NCBI RefSeq assembly: GCF_014648655.1
Contig: NZ_BMRN01000017.1
Coordinates: 62,001 to 126,000 of the forward strand
From: Streptomyces atratus
GTDB lineage: Bacteria; Actinomycetota; Actinomycetes; Streptomycetales; Streptomycetaceae
DNA: 64,000 bases
Direction of reading: 5' to 3'
Shown here: positions 17,992 to 30,138 of the stretch, one piece after another
Position numbering within the stretch: position 1 is the stretch's first letter
Layout: each line of letters starts with the position of its first letter
Notes under the pieces: generated by a model
Databases searched by the model: none
What the model saw: the letters and a program-made list of their open reading frames with translations, nothing else
Told to the model about the DNA's origin: nothing
Position numbers and translations under genes: made by a program

Positions 17992-19259
17992 GCCGGGACC
18001 GTCGTGCGCTGCCTGCGTTCCCGCACTGCCCATATGAAAGCGACGGTGCAGGCCGCCGCGAACTCCGCGGCCACCAGCAGCCACCCGGACCCGTAGTGGC
18101 CGGCTTCCGCGAGCACGCCGAAGACCGGTGGGCCGATGGCGAAGCCGGCGAAGAACCCGGCGGAGACGAGTGCCGATTCCTGTCCCGCACGACCGGAGGC
18201 GGCGCGCTGCATCACCAGCACCATGGAGACGGCATTGCCCGACACGGCGAACACACCGACGGCTACCGCCGCCGCCCATGCCAGCGGGTGCACGACCAGC
18301 GCACCGGCCAGCAGCAGGGCCGATCCGACCGCACCGGCCGCCAGCCACCCCGGCAGCCACTCGGCGCGCCCCGGCCGAGCAGCCTTCGACCAACCCACCC
18401 GGCCGGCAATACCCGCTACCCCCAGAACCGCCACCAGGGCGCCGGCCGCCGAGGGACTCATTCCGAGCTCCTGCGCGCCGAAGAGTGCCAGATAGGTGTT
18501 GACCGAAGCAATGCCACATCCCAGCAGCAACGAGAAACCCGCCAGCCAGGCAATGGCGCCCCGCGGCACCCACGAGGAGCGAGGCGGCGCCCCCTTTGCC
18601 GGAGGATCTGCAGGCAGCGCCCGTATGGCCCACACAGCCATGGCCGCAGCGGTGCCGGACGCCGCCCACACCGCGCCACGCCAACCCACCCCTGAGGCCA
18701 GCGCCGCCAGGGGCAGCCCGGCAGCGAACGCCCCGAGCTGCACGCCCGACTGCTTCATCCCGGTCACCGAACCCCGCCGCGCCGGCACAACGACCGCCAG
18801 GATCGCCTTGTTCGTAGCCGGGTTGGCCAGCGCCTGCGGCAGACCCCCCAGGGCAACGGCGCCGAGGAGAGAACCGGCACCATGCGCCGCACCGATCAGG
18901 GCGAGCGCGGCGGCAGACACGAGCAGCAGGGCAACGAGTGACCGCCTGGGGCCGACCCGGTCAACGATCCGCCCACCCACCGGGGAAAGAACCGCCGCGG
19001 TCCCGAATCCGATCGTCGTCGTCAGGCCGAGCACCGTGGGCGAAATCCCCAGTTCGTCGACAAGGCGCGGGCCGAGGGCTCCCAGGAGGAAAAGCTGCAG
19101 CATCGAAAACGCCATGGCGCAGGTGAGCAGCGCGGTCAGCGGTCCGTCAGTTCCTGCTGCTGGGGCCGCCGGTGTTCCCCGCTCTGTCCGCACCGGTGTC
19201 TCCGTCCCACGCCACTGGTTCACTTTCTCGGCCACGTCAGGAGTCGGGCCGAACGGCAT
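17988..19259 (-). CDS. Major facilitator superfamily transporter
   Basis: A 423-residue, 12-helix carrier. The loop 2-3 motif reads GGRIVDRVGPRRSL, matching MFS motif A (G-x-x-x-D-R-x-G-R/P-R), and SGVGWRGAVWAASG resembles the fifth-helix region of sugar/acid:proton symporters. ATG 19259 follows a GGGGAA ribosome site and gives a 40-residue cytoplasmic lead before helix 1. It is coupled to the GH88-like gene, so it likely brings in the sugar acid or conjugate that the cluster degrades. Direction and substrate are inferred. Confidence 0.85.
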   Translation of the reverse strand: MPFGPTPDVAEKVNQWRGTETPVRTERGTPAAPAAGTDGPLTALLTCAMAFSMLQLFLLGALGPRLVDELGISPTVLGLTTTIGFGTAAVLSPVGGRIVDRVGPRRSLVALLLVSAAALALIGAAHGAGSLLGAVALGGLPQALANPATNKAILAVVVPARRGSVTGMKQSGVQLGAFAAGLPLAALASGVGWRGAVWAASGTAAAMAVWAIRALPADPPAKGAPPRSSWVPRGAIAWLAGFSLLLGCGIASVNTYLALFGAQELGMSPSAAGALVAVLGVAGIAGRVGWSKAARPGRAEWLPGWLAAGAVGSALLLAGALVVHPLAWAAAVAVGVFAVSGNAVSMVLVMQRAASGRAGQESALVSAGFFAGFAIGPPVFGVLAEAGHYGSGWLLVAAEFAAACTVAFIWAVRERRQRTTVPA

Positions 19260-19374
19260 CACAGTTCCCCGTAGCACATGTGGTGTGCGCCACACGCGCC
19301 AGGCTGAGGGCGTCACCCGCACTTTTCGCACCCACCGGTGGCACCCGGAGGAGGAGTGCAAGGATGGGCCCGCC

Positions 19375-20166
19375 ATGATTCCAGGCCGATGTTGTCGCGC
19401 GGTACGCGCTGCGGTGTTCGCAGCCACCTGTGTGCTGCTCGCTGCCCTCGGCCACGTCCTCATGTCCGGATCGGCTGTCCCTTGGTGGGCCATGGCCGCC
19501 GCCTTCGCGACCGCTGCTGCTACGGCCTGGCTCTTCAGCCGCCGGGAGCGCGGTGTACTCGCGGTGACCTCGATGGTGGTCGCCGCCCAAGCGGCACTGC
19601 ACACCGGATTCTCACTGGCTCAGGCAGCCGTTCACCCCTCGGTGACCGACAGCCCGTCCTTCGCTCGGCAATGGGCCGAGTCCCTGCTTTGCGGTTCGGC
19701 AGGCTCCACGTCGATCTCTCAGTCGGAAGCCGTACGCATCGTCACCGAAGCCGGGCTCGGCAGCCGCCTGCACCAGCCACCGCCCGGCACAACGGACATG
19801 GCCATGGCGGGTGGGATGCAGCACGCCCATGCCGGCATGCAGACGATGACCGACCCCGCAACGGTCCTGCCCGCCGGGCACGACATGGCAGGCGTGTCCT
19901 CGGCCGGGATGCTGGCCGCCCACCTCCTGGCAGCCCTGCTGTGCGGCCTCTGGCTCGCCTACGGAGAACGATCCGCTTTCCGCCTGCTGCGCACTTTCGC
20001 CGGGTGGATCATCGCGCCGCTGTGCCTGCTCTTCCGTCTCTCCACACCGCCTCACCGGCCACGCATCCGGGCCCGCCGTGACCACCGGGCCCGCGGACCG
20101 CGGCAGCTTTTCCTCATCCACGCCCTCACCTCGCGGGGTCCACCGACCGGGATCGCTGTCATCTGA
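19375..20166 (+). CDS. Met/His-rich polytopic membrane protein
   Basis: A 263-residue protein with four or so hydrophobic helices (residues about 8-25, 32-50, 58-75 and 178-198). An outer loop between the third and fourth helix is rich in metal ligands: TDMAMAGGMQHAHAGMQTM and LPAGHDMAG. The tail is basic and cytoplasmic. I do not recognise a named family. The ligand pattern and the ECF sigma gene 136 bp downstream suggest a copper-handling or copper-sensing membrane protein. It is divergent from the MFS carrier. Confidence 0.65.
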   Translation: MIPGRCCRAVRAAVFAATCVLLAALGHVLMSGSAVPWWAMAAAFATAAATAWLFSRRERGVLAVTSMVVAAQAALHTGFSLAQAAVHPSVTDSPSFARQWAESLLCGSAGSTSISQSEAVRIVTEAGLGSRLHQPPPGTTDMAMAGGMQHAHAGMQTMTDPATVLPAGHDMAGVSSAGMLAAHLLAALLCGLWLAYGERSAFRLLRTFAGWIIAPLCLLFRLSTPPHRPRIRARRDHRARGPRQLFLIHALTSRGPPTGIAVI

Positions 20167-20302
20167 CAGCTGGCTTCCCGACGTGCTGGTGTCCTCCACC
20201 GCACGCCTCGGGCATCGGCATCGCCCACGAGTGATGCCGAACATCTCACCGGCCCGCCCATGCGCGGAAGTCGGATCCCGAATCCCGGAAGGACAACAGG
20301 CG

Positions 20303-20983
20303 ATGCCCCCTGCCCTGCCGCCACACAAAGCCACGCCCAACGACGGCACATCACGTCATACCGATAGCGCCGACGAGCCGGTGACACGACTGGCACTGGC
20401 TGCACGCGACGGCTCCCCCGACGCCGTCGACCGGTTCGTACGCGCCTTGCACCGCGACGTCTGGCGCTACGTGGCCTACCTCAGCGCCGACCCCCAAGCG
20501 GCCGATGACCTCACCCAGGACACGTTCTTGCGCGCACTCGGCAGCCTTCACCGGTTCGAGGGACGCTCATCCGCACGTACCTGGCTACTATCGATCGCCC
20601 GCCGCACTGTCGTGGACAGCCTTCGCCATGCCGCCGCTCGCCCCAGAATCTCCGACTGGGACGACTGGCAGTCCGCCGCCGAGAGGACACAACCACGCGA
20701 CGTACCCGGCTTCGAGGACGGAATCGCACTCGCCGACCTCCTGGCGATCCTCCCGGCAGAGCGCCGTGAATCGTTCGTGCTCACCCAACTCCTGGGACTC
20801 CCCTACGCGGAGGCCGCGGCTGCCCTGGGCTGCCCCGTCGGCACCGTCCGCTCACGTGTGGCCCGCGCCCGCGGCTCGCTGCTCGGACTACTGAAGGACG
20901 CAGAAACCCTCGCCGCACACGCGGGGCCGGTACGACCAATCTCTTGTGGTCGAGTGCCGGCACTCCTCTCCGCAGCCGTCTGA
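20303..20983 (+). CDS. ECF-type RNA polymerase sigma factor
   Basis: A 226-residue group 4 sigma factor. Region 2 reads YVAYLSADPQAADDLTQDTFLRALGSLHRFEGRSSARTWLLSIARRTVVDSLRH, with the usual -10 recognition helix. Region 4 reads LPAERRESFVLTQLLGLPYAEAAAALGCPVGTVRSRVARAR, the -35-binding helix-turn-helix. ATG 20303 has AAGGA 13 bases upstream. No anti-sigma gene follows. The preceding Met/His-rich membrane protein is the only candidate partner, which would suit a sigma factor answering a metal signal at the membrane. Confidence 0.92.
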   Translation: MPPALPPHKATPNDGTSRHTDSADEPVTRLALAARDGSPDAVDRFVRALHRDVWRYVAYLSADPQAADDLTQDTFLRALGSLHRFEGRSSARTWLLSIARRTVVDSLRHAAARPRISDWDDWQSAAERTQPRDVPGFEDGIALADLLAILPAERRESFVLTQLLGLPYAEAAAALGCPVGTVRSRVARARGSLLGLLKDAETLAAHAGPVRPISCGRVPALLSAAV

Positions 20984-21109
20984 CAAGTCGAAGACCGCAG
21001 CCTGCGCGGGGCGCTGGCGCAGAGATCAACCGCGCCAGCGCCCTCCAGGGCTGCCTTCCTCCGGACAACGCCCACGCACGCGTTGTCGCGGCGCCGGAGG
21101 AAACGACTC

Positions 21110-21265
21110 AGGGCTTTGTGGTTCGCCAAGCACGCCTACTGCGGGTTAACCGGGCCGCTCGCCCGGCTCTCCCCGCTGCGCCACGCGAACCTCGACGTCA
21201 TGGGCCGCTACACCTTCCGCGCCTCTGCCCTGCGTGGCATGTTGCGACCCTTGCGTGAGCCGGAA
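21110..21265 (+). mobile_element. Tn3-family transposase C-terminal remnant
   Basis: One frame reads ARLSPLRHANLDVMGRYTFRA followed by LRGMLRPLREPE, which resembles the extreme C-terminus of actinobacterial Tn3-type transposases (LSP...HIN.LGRY.F...LRPLRDP). Nothing of the catalytic domain precedes it, and no terminal inverted repeat or resolvase was noticed. The surrounding 375 bases between the sigma factor and the LysR gene hold no other gene. Confidence 0.5.
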
Positions 21266-21359
21266 GTATCCGGATTGAGCGGGGACGGCGAGGAGCAGGG
21301 AACGACGCCCGGCATCTCGCCGGCCCGGTCGGCTTGTATTTCCGGGCGGCTCGGCGCTT

Positions 21360-22304
21360 CTAAGCACATTGAGCCCACTTCGGTGTCCAGACCCCGTTGT
21401 CGGGGCGGCCGGGGTAGGTGGAGGTGAGGTGGTTACGCAGTGCGGTGAGGGCGGGGTGCGGGTTGTCGGTGCGCCAGATCAGTGAGTGCGGGTAGACCGG
21501 GGTCGGGTCGTGCAGGGGGATGCGTCGCAGGTCGTGGCCGGCAGGCCAGACCAGCGGAGTCCGTTCGCTGACGAAGGTCGCCAGCGTCGAGGAGTCCGCG
21601 ATCGTGTCGAGGAGGGGCTCGATACCGAAGTTCGGGCCGACCGAGTCGATGGTGAGACCGAACGTGGCGGCGAGTTCGTCATAGTAGGCGGCCCACTCGG
21701 TGCCGGGCATGTTACCGGGCATCCAGATCCGGCGCCCGGCGAGCTGGGCGGGAGCGATCGCGCGGGCGGCGGCGAACTCGTGAGCCGGTCCGGTGAACAG
21801 GTGCAGCGGTTCGTCGAAGACCGGAGTGGCCTCGACACCGTCGGGGAGCTGCCGGCCCGGCATGGTCACGGCGCGGAAGGTCGCGTCGATCGTCCCGGAC
21901 CGGACGGCGGCGATGGCCGTGCAGGAGTCGAACAGGGTCACGACATCAAGATCGGTCTCGGGATACGCACGGTGGAAGTCGCGCAGCAGACCCGCCAGTG
22001 AGAGTCGGCGGCCGATCACGTCGACACGCAAAGCCCGGCGCCCTGGCCGCACGGAAGCGGCTGCCCGTTCCTCGGCCTGGAGGAGAGCTCGGGCGTAGGG
22101 CAGGAACGCCTGCCCGTCGATCGTGAGCCGGGCTCCGCGGGCCGTGCGGCTGAACAACTGCACACCGAGGTCCTTCTCCAGCACGGCGATGCGCTTGGAC
22201 ACAGCCTGCGGGGTGATCGACAAGTTGGCGGCGGCTTCTTGGAACTGTCCCGCGTCCACGGCGGCGACGAAGGTGTGCACGGCAGTAAGGTCCACGCTGA
22301 CCAT
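21360..22304 (-). CDS. LysR-family transcriptional regulator
   Basis: A 314-residue protein. The N-terminal winged helix-turn-helix is AVHTFVAAVDAGQFQEAAANLSITPQAVSKRIAVLEKDLGVQLFSRTARGARLT, a standard LysR DNA-binding domain. It is followed by a periplasmic-binding-protein-like effector domain (LDVVTLFD.., GTIDATFRAV). It points away from the dnaE-like gene across a 346-bp gap, so it may control its own promoter or a lost neighbour. No ligand can be guessed. Confidence 0.92.
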   Translation of the reverse strand: MVSVDLTAVHTFVAAVDAGQFQEAAANLSITPQAVSKRIAVLEKDLGVQLFSRTARGARLTIDGQAFLPYARALLQAEERAAASVRPGRRALRVDVIGRRLSLAGLLRDFHRAYPETDLDVVTLFDSCTAIAAVRSGTIDATFRAVTMPGRQLPDGVEATPVFDEPLHLFTGPAHEFAAARAIAPAQLAGRRIWMPGNMPGTEWAAYYDELAATFGLTIDSVGPNFGIEPLLDTIADSSTLATFVSERTPLVWPAGHDLRRIPLHDPTPVYPHSLIWRTDNPHPALTALRNHLTSTYPGRPDNGVWTPKWAQCA

Positions 22305-22426
22305 CTTAGGTGGACAACCAATCGTTGAGTCTGATCGGCGAAATGGTTGTTTGATTCCCGTACGCCAAGCTCGCTTTGATGTCTCTGGTCAACATGCGGT
22401 TTGCCAAGCAGTGCGGCAGGCGGAGT

Positions 22427-22460
22427 GCAGGCCCGGCAGCCGGGTGGCTGCCGGGCCTGC
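22427..22460. terminator. Perfect 15-bp hairpin in the LysR/dnaE intergenic region
   Basis: Arms 22427-22441 and 22446-22460 pair perfectly around a GGGT tetraloop. No gene ends just before it on either strand, so it either terminates a lost gene or acts in the leader of the downstream polymerase gene, 190 bp away. Nothing else was seen in this 346-bp region. Confidence 0.65.
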
Positions 22461-22650
22461 GCTTCAAGGGCTCGGACTGATCGCGTGCACGGGCGGTACG
22501 ACCCATCGGCTGCTCAGTCGGTGTGACCGCACCGCGACGGGTCGAGCTGTCCAGCCATCTGCCGATGCTGGTGCGGTCGGCCACCGACAAGGCCACCATC
22601 GCGTCTCGGGCCGGGATGGGGCTTCCTACTCACCCCGGAGGCGACCACAC

Positions 22651-26247
<3,597 letters not shown>

Positions 26248-26364
26248 CGCCGAGGACCGACGACTGGCGCGTCGGCGCCCGTATCGTCCAGCTCGTTTCC
26301 CCTGCACTGCGATTGCCTCGCGCTGAGGTTCGGGAACGGGGGCAACCGGCCGCACAGGCAGCCG

Positions 26365-26545
26365 AGGTATCCCTCCGACGTGACGGACGCGGAGTGGGCG
26401 GTCGTGCATGAGGCGATGCCGGTGCCGCCGTGGCTGGAGGGCAGGGGCGGGCAGCCGGAGGGGTGCTGCCATCAGCACCTGGTCGACGCGGTGCGGTACC
26501 TGGTCGACAACGGGCAATACCGTTGTTTGAGAGGTGCAAGTAGTT
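26365..26545 (+). mobile_element. IS5-family transposase N-terminal remnant
   Basis: The frame reads RYPSDVTDAEWAVVHEAMPVP and then GRGGQPEGCCHQHLVDAVRYLVDNG, the standard opening of Streptomyces IS5-type transposases. Homology ends about 26540, where W-R-A-M-P would follow, and no DDE domain is present. It lies in the 376-bp gap between the dnaE-like gene and the DUF6585 gene, which holds no other gene. Confidence 0.8.
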
Positions 26546-26623
26546 CCTCTCCCAAGCACGGTGACCGCCGGGGTGCTGGTTCGTTGATCCAGACCTGCTG
26601 CCGGAGCGCCGGCCTTCGCCGGA

Positions 26624-27460
26624 TCAGGCCGGATCGTCTGGTTGCGGCCGCTCTCCGGCCGCTTCCTGGCGCATCCTTGCGGTGAGGGCCAGGAAGACCG
26701 ACAGATTCTCGACCATCTCTACGGGGAGCCTGGCCCACGGCTTTCCGTCGCCGTGCCGATGGATCTCCAGCCAGCCTTGTTTCACCGTGACCCGGTCGAC
26801 CTCGCGCCAGCCGAGCCGGTGGTCGAGGTACCCGACACCGGCGGGATCGAGGTGGGCCCCGAAGAAGTCGACCCGTTCGCCCGCCTTCAGCCGGTCCCTG
26901 TCCTGCGGCAGCCGTACGCGCGTGAATGTCTTGTCCAGTTCGTCGATGAACCGTGCGACCCCCTTGTACGCGTCGGTCACCGTGATCTCGGCGCCCTCAC
27001 GGGGACGCACCCAGAGTTCGTCTGTGGTGACGCTGGTGATCCCGTTTGTCACTTTGGTGCTGCTCCGCCGAATGCCATCGATCTCGTCCCATGAGTACGC
27101 CTCCGGCACGTGCCCGGCGACCTCCCGGACGATGCCGTACTGGTAGTGACCTACCCAGACCTGAGCCTGCCGTCTCGTGAGCGCGAGGAAGAGGAAATAC
27201 CCGGCTGCGGCGACTACGGCGGTCCCCAAGATGAGCAGCGGCAGCCCGTAGTACCAGGCGCCGTGGCTCCGCTGGCCCTCCACTGCGGCCGAAATCCCCA
27301 GCCAGAGCACCGGCAGTCCGACCAGTGCCGGCAGCAGCACCACGATCCACGGAAAGCGCTTGGGCTCGGTCCACACCAGCCCCTGGCGCGAACCGAGTTC
27401 GAACTCCCGCGCGACTCTGCGCATGGAGGGCGGAACAGGAGTGGAATCACGATCCGACAC
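26624..27460 (-). CDS. DUF6585-family membrane protein
   Basis: A 278-residue protein with two adjacent hydrophobic helices (residues about 38-58 and 70-93: IVVLLPALVGLPVLWLGIS and GLPLLILGTAVVAAAGYFLFLAL). A long C-terminal domain rich in beta-strands follows (VWVGHYQYGIVREVAG, EAYSWDEIDGIRRSSTKV, DHRLGWREVDRVTVKQGWLEI). This PH-like pattern, with YSWDEI, matches what I know as DUF6585 in Streptomyces. The function is unknown. The start is GTG 27460. Confidence 0.7.
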   Translation of the reverse strand: MSDRDSTPVPPSMRRVAREFELGSRQGLVWTEPKRFPWIVVLLPALVGLPVLWLGISAAVEGQRSHGAWYYGLPLLILGTAVVAAAGYFLFLALTRRQAQVWVGHYQYGIVREVAGHVPEAYSWDEIDGIRRSSTKVTNGITSVTTDELWVRPREGAEITVTDAYKGVARFIDELDKTFTRVRLPQDRDRLKAGERVDFFGAHLDPAGVGYLDHRLGWREVDRVTVKQGWLEIHRHGDGKPWARLPVEMVENLSVFLALTARMRQEAAGERPQPDDPA

Positions 27461-27605
27461 AAGCCCCCCAAGGCCAGACAGTTGAGGGCCATTATCGGGG
27501 AGAGGAGCCCGTACGGGAAGAGCGCCCCGGCCCGGCGCATCGGTTAAGCGGACGGTCCCGCGCCCTCGGGCCGGGACGGTCCCCCGCTCTTGTCGCCGTC
27601 CCCGG

Positions 27606-27822
27606 CCCTACGACGTCCCGCTGCGCTCGCTCGGCAAATCAGACGCCCGCGCCGGCCACCACGGTCTGGGCCTGACCCTGCACACGGGCTGGGGCACTCA
27701 CTACTACGGCAACATCCCGGCCCTCATCCTCACCCCAGACTGGTCCGAGGTCCCGTACCACCCGCCTGCGGAAGACCTCATCCGCGCCGCTCGTCAGCTG
27801 CCCCACCGCTGCGAGTGGTAGC
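27606..27822 (+). pseudogene. C-terminal fragment of an unidentified protein
   Basis: A frame without any nearby start codon encodes a native-looking 72-residue end, with LGLTLHTGWGTHYYGN, PALILTPDWSEVPYHPP and RQLPHRCEW before the stop. Upstream codons in this frame turn Arg/Pro-rich and lack an initiation site. I do not recognise the family. The rest of the 680-bp gap to the ArsR-like gene holds no other gene, only the promoter at 28104. Confidence 0.4.
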
Positions 27823-28103
27823 CCATTGCGAGCAACACAAGACCCCGGGCCTCGAATGGCCCGGGGCCCGGCGGGAAAGTCCGCGGGCATGGACCGCCAC
27901 TTGATGCCGTTGTCGCAATGCCATTGCTTGAGCTACTGAAGTATCGCGGGCGTAAGGGTGATGACCTTGGCAGCGAGGCCGGCAGCGATTCCTGTCGGCT
28001 CACCCGCACCCGGGCCCGGCAACAGGCCGCCGCAGGCGCCTGACTACGTCTGCTCTCCATGAACGTGCATCCGGCGACTGCGTGACGTTGGCCGATGTAA
28101 GCG

Positions 28104-28137
28104 TTGACTCTCACAAATCGTGAGAGGACACTCTCAC
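28104..28137 (+). promoter_or_regulatory. Promoter with embedded dyad operator, probably giving a leaderless mRNA
   Basis: A -35 box TTGACT (28104-28109) and a -10-like GACACT (28127-28132) are 17 bases apart. The spacer is filled by the perfect dyad CTCTCAC-AAATC-GTGAGAG (28108-28126), and a third half-site CTCTCAC lies at 28131-28137. A transcript begun 6-8 bases after the -10 would start at or next to the ATG at 28141, and no ribosome site precedes that ATG. Confidence 0.65.
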
Positions 28138-28140
28138 ACC

Positions 28141-28749
28141 ATGGACTCCAGTAATCGCCTGGGCGATATCGAGATCACTGATCCGCAAGCGATGCGGGCG
28201 TTGGCGCATCCGGTGCGGCTGGCGATTCTCGACCACCTTCAGCGGCACGGGCCGGCGACCGCGACGCAACTCGCGCCCGACGTGGGAGCGACGCCGTCGG
28301 TGACCAGTTGGCATCTGCGTCACTTGGCCGGCTTTGGACTGGTCCGCGACAGCGAGCCCGGACCGGACCGCCGCCAACGGCGGTGGGAGGCCGTAGCACG
28401 CGGCTTCCGATTCGAGACGCCGCAAGATACGGCCGATGGGGAGAGCCAGTCAGCCGCGCGGGTGCTGTCGCAGCAGATGTTCCTGCGTTATGCAGACGTT
28501 CCGAGCCGGTGGGCTGCCGAGGTCGAGCCCGAACTCGATGCGGCGTGGCGCAGGATGGCCGGGCTGGCCAATACCCGCGTCGTCGTTTCCGCTGAGGAAC
28601 TCGCCGCCATCGAGGACGGGATCGAACGCATCCTCGCGCCGTACGTCACTCGTGACCCGGAGGAGCGGCCCACCAACGGCCGCGGCGTCCGGCTCATGCG
28701 CTACGTCCTGCCGGAAGACGCCGAGGAGCAGACCGGGCAGACACCGTGA
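28141..28749 (+). CDS. ArsR-type winged-helix regulator
   Basis: A 202-residue protein. The N-terminal domain is a winged helix of the ArsR/HTH_20 type: DPQAMRALAHPVRLAILDHLQRHGPATATQLAPDVGATPSVTSWHLRHLAGFGLV. The C-terminal half is helical (SRWAAEVEPELDAAWRRMAGL) and probably binds a ligand. ATG 28141 is used because the promoter abuts it. The stop overlaps the MFS start (GTGA), so it very likely represses its own operon through the CTCTCAC dyad and releases it when the pump's substrate appears. Confidence 0.88.
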   Translation: MDSSNRLGDIEITDPQAMRALAHPVRLAILDHLQRHGPATATQLAPDVGATPSVTSWHLRHLAGFGLVRDSEPGPDRRQRRWEAVARGFRFETPQDTADGESQSAARVLSQQMFLRYADVPSRWAAEVEPELDAAWRRMAGLANTRVVVSAEELAAIEDGIERILAPYVTRDPEERPTNGRGVRLMRYVLPEDAEEQTGQTP

Positions 28750-30053
28750 GCAGCCCGGAGCAGGCCGCTGCGATATCGCTGTGGCGGGATCGACGGTTCT
28801 GCCGCTTCTGGGCCGGTCAGTCGGTCTCACAGTTCGGCGACCGGATCACCGAGCTGGCTCTGCCTCTGATCGCCGTCAGCGCGCTGAACGCTTCGGCCAA
28901 CCAGGTGGCGTGGCTGACCGCACTCATCTGGACCCCCAACCTGCTCGCAATCTTCCTGGGGGCCTGGGGCGATCACCAGGCCCACAAGCGCCGTCTGTTG
29001 ATCCTCGCCGACCTGGTACGCGCCGCAGTGCTGCTCAGCGTCCCGGTGGCCTACCTGTCAGGGGCGGTGACGCTGGGACAGTTGTACGCCGTGGCATTGC
29101 TGACGGGCGCCGCTGGGGTACTGTTCAACACCGCCTATCCGCCGTTCTTTGTGCGCCTCGTGCCGCGCGCTTCCTACGTCGACGCCAACAGCAAGCTCAG
29201 CGCCAGCCGGTCCGCATCGTATGTCGCCGGCCCGGCCATCGGTGGCGCCCTGGTCCAGGCGCTGACCGCACCCGTCACCCTCGCTGTGGACGCCCTCACC
29301 TTCCTGGCGTCAGCGGTCCTGATCAGCAGGGTTTCGGTCAACGAGCCCCCGGCAGCCTCCGGCAGCACAACGGCACCTTCACTGTTGCGGCGTGCCAGGA
29401 CAGGCCTGTCGTTTGTCATCCGTCATCCAGTGCTGCGGGCCGCGCTCGGCTGCGCGGCGACCGTCAACTTCTTCACCTTTGTCGCGGGCAGTGGACTGAT
29501 CGTGCTGTTCGCCAACCGGAGCCTTGGGCTGTCCGCTGGAGTGATCGGCATCGCGTTCGGGATCGGCGCGACCGGTGCCCTCCTCGGCGCGGTGTTCGCC
29601 CCGAAGATCTCGCGACGGTTCGGCGTTGGGCGCAGCATCGTCGTGGGCGCGGTGCTGTTCCCGGCACCGATCGCCATCGCCGCCACGGCAGACGGCCCGC
29701 TCTGGCTCCGTGCCGGAGCCCTGGCCGCAGCCGAGTTCCTCTCAGGCTTCGGCGTCATGCTGTTCGACGTGAATCTCAACTCCCTCCAGGCCGCGGTGAT
29801 CCCCGACGGTATGCGCAGTCGCGTGGCCGGCGCGTACAGCACGATCAATTACGGCATTCGACCCGTCGGTGCCATCGTCGGCGGTCTGCTCGCGACCCAC
29901 CTCGGCCTGAGGGCGGCACTCCTCATCGCCGCTGTCGGCGGAGCCCTGTCGCTGCTCTGGCTACTGCCCTCACCGATACCCCGCATCCGCTCCCTGACCC
30001 AGACCCGCGTCGCGGATACAACACGCGACGGGACGAGGACAATCGGCCAGTGA
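28746..30053 (+). CDS. MFS efflux-type transporter
   Basis: A 435-residue, 12-helix permease of the drug or siderophore exporter type. The opening FWAGQSVSQFGDRITELALPLIAV and GAWGDHQAHKRRLLILADLVRAAVLL are typical of MFS_3/EntS-like carriers, with a motif-A-like loop replaced by GDHQAHKRR. It is co-translated with the ArsR-type regulator upstream. Export of a toxic compound is the likely role; the substrate is unknown. It converges with the RNA-ligase-type gene across 85 bases. Confidence 0.87.
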   Translation: MSSPEQAAAISLWRDRRFCRFWAGQSVSQFGDRITELALPLIAVSALNASANQVAWLTALIWTPNLLAIFLGAWGDHQAHKRRLLILADLVRAAVLLSVPVAYLSGAVTLGQLYAVALLTGAAGVLFNTAYPPFFVRLVPRASYVDANSKLSASRSASYVAGPAIGGALVQALTAPVTLAVDALTFLASAVLISRVSVNEPPAASGSTTAPSLLRRARTGLSFVIRHPVLRAALGCAATVNFFTFVAGSGLIVLFANRSLGLSAGVIGIAFGIGATGALLGAVFAPKISRRFGVGRSIVVGAVLFPAPIAIAATADGPLWLRAGALAAAEFLSGFGVMLFDVNLNSLQAAVIPDGMRSRVAGAYSTINYGIRPVGAIVGGLLATHLGLRAALLIAAVGGALSLLWLLPSPIPRIRSLTQTRVADTTRDGTRTIGQ

Positions 30054-30138
30054 GGTCTCCCCGGCAACGTGACGGTTGCGGTGTGGTCCTCGCCCGCCGG
30101 TTCGAGTACTGCCTGTCGGCCGGCCCTGGTTGATTCGT

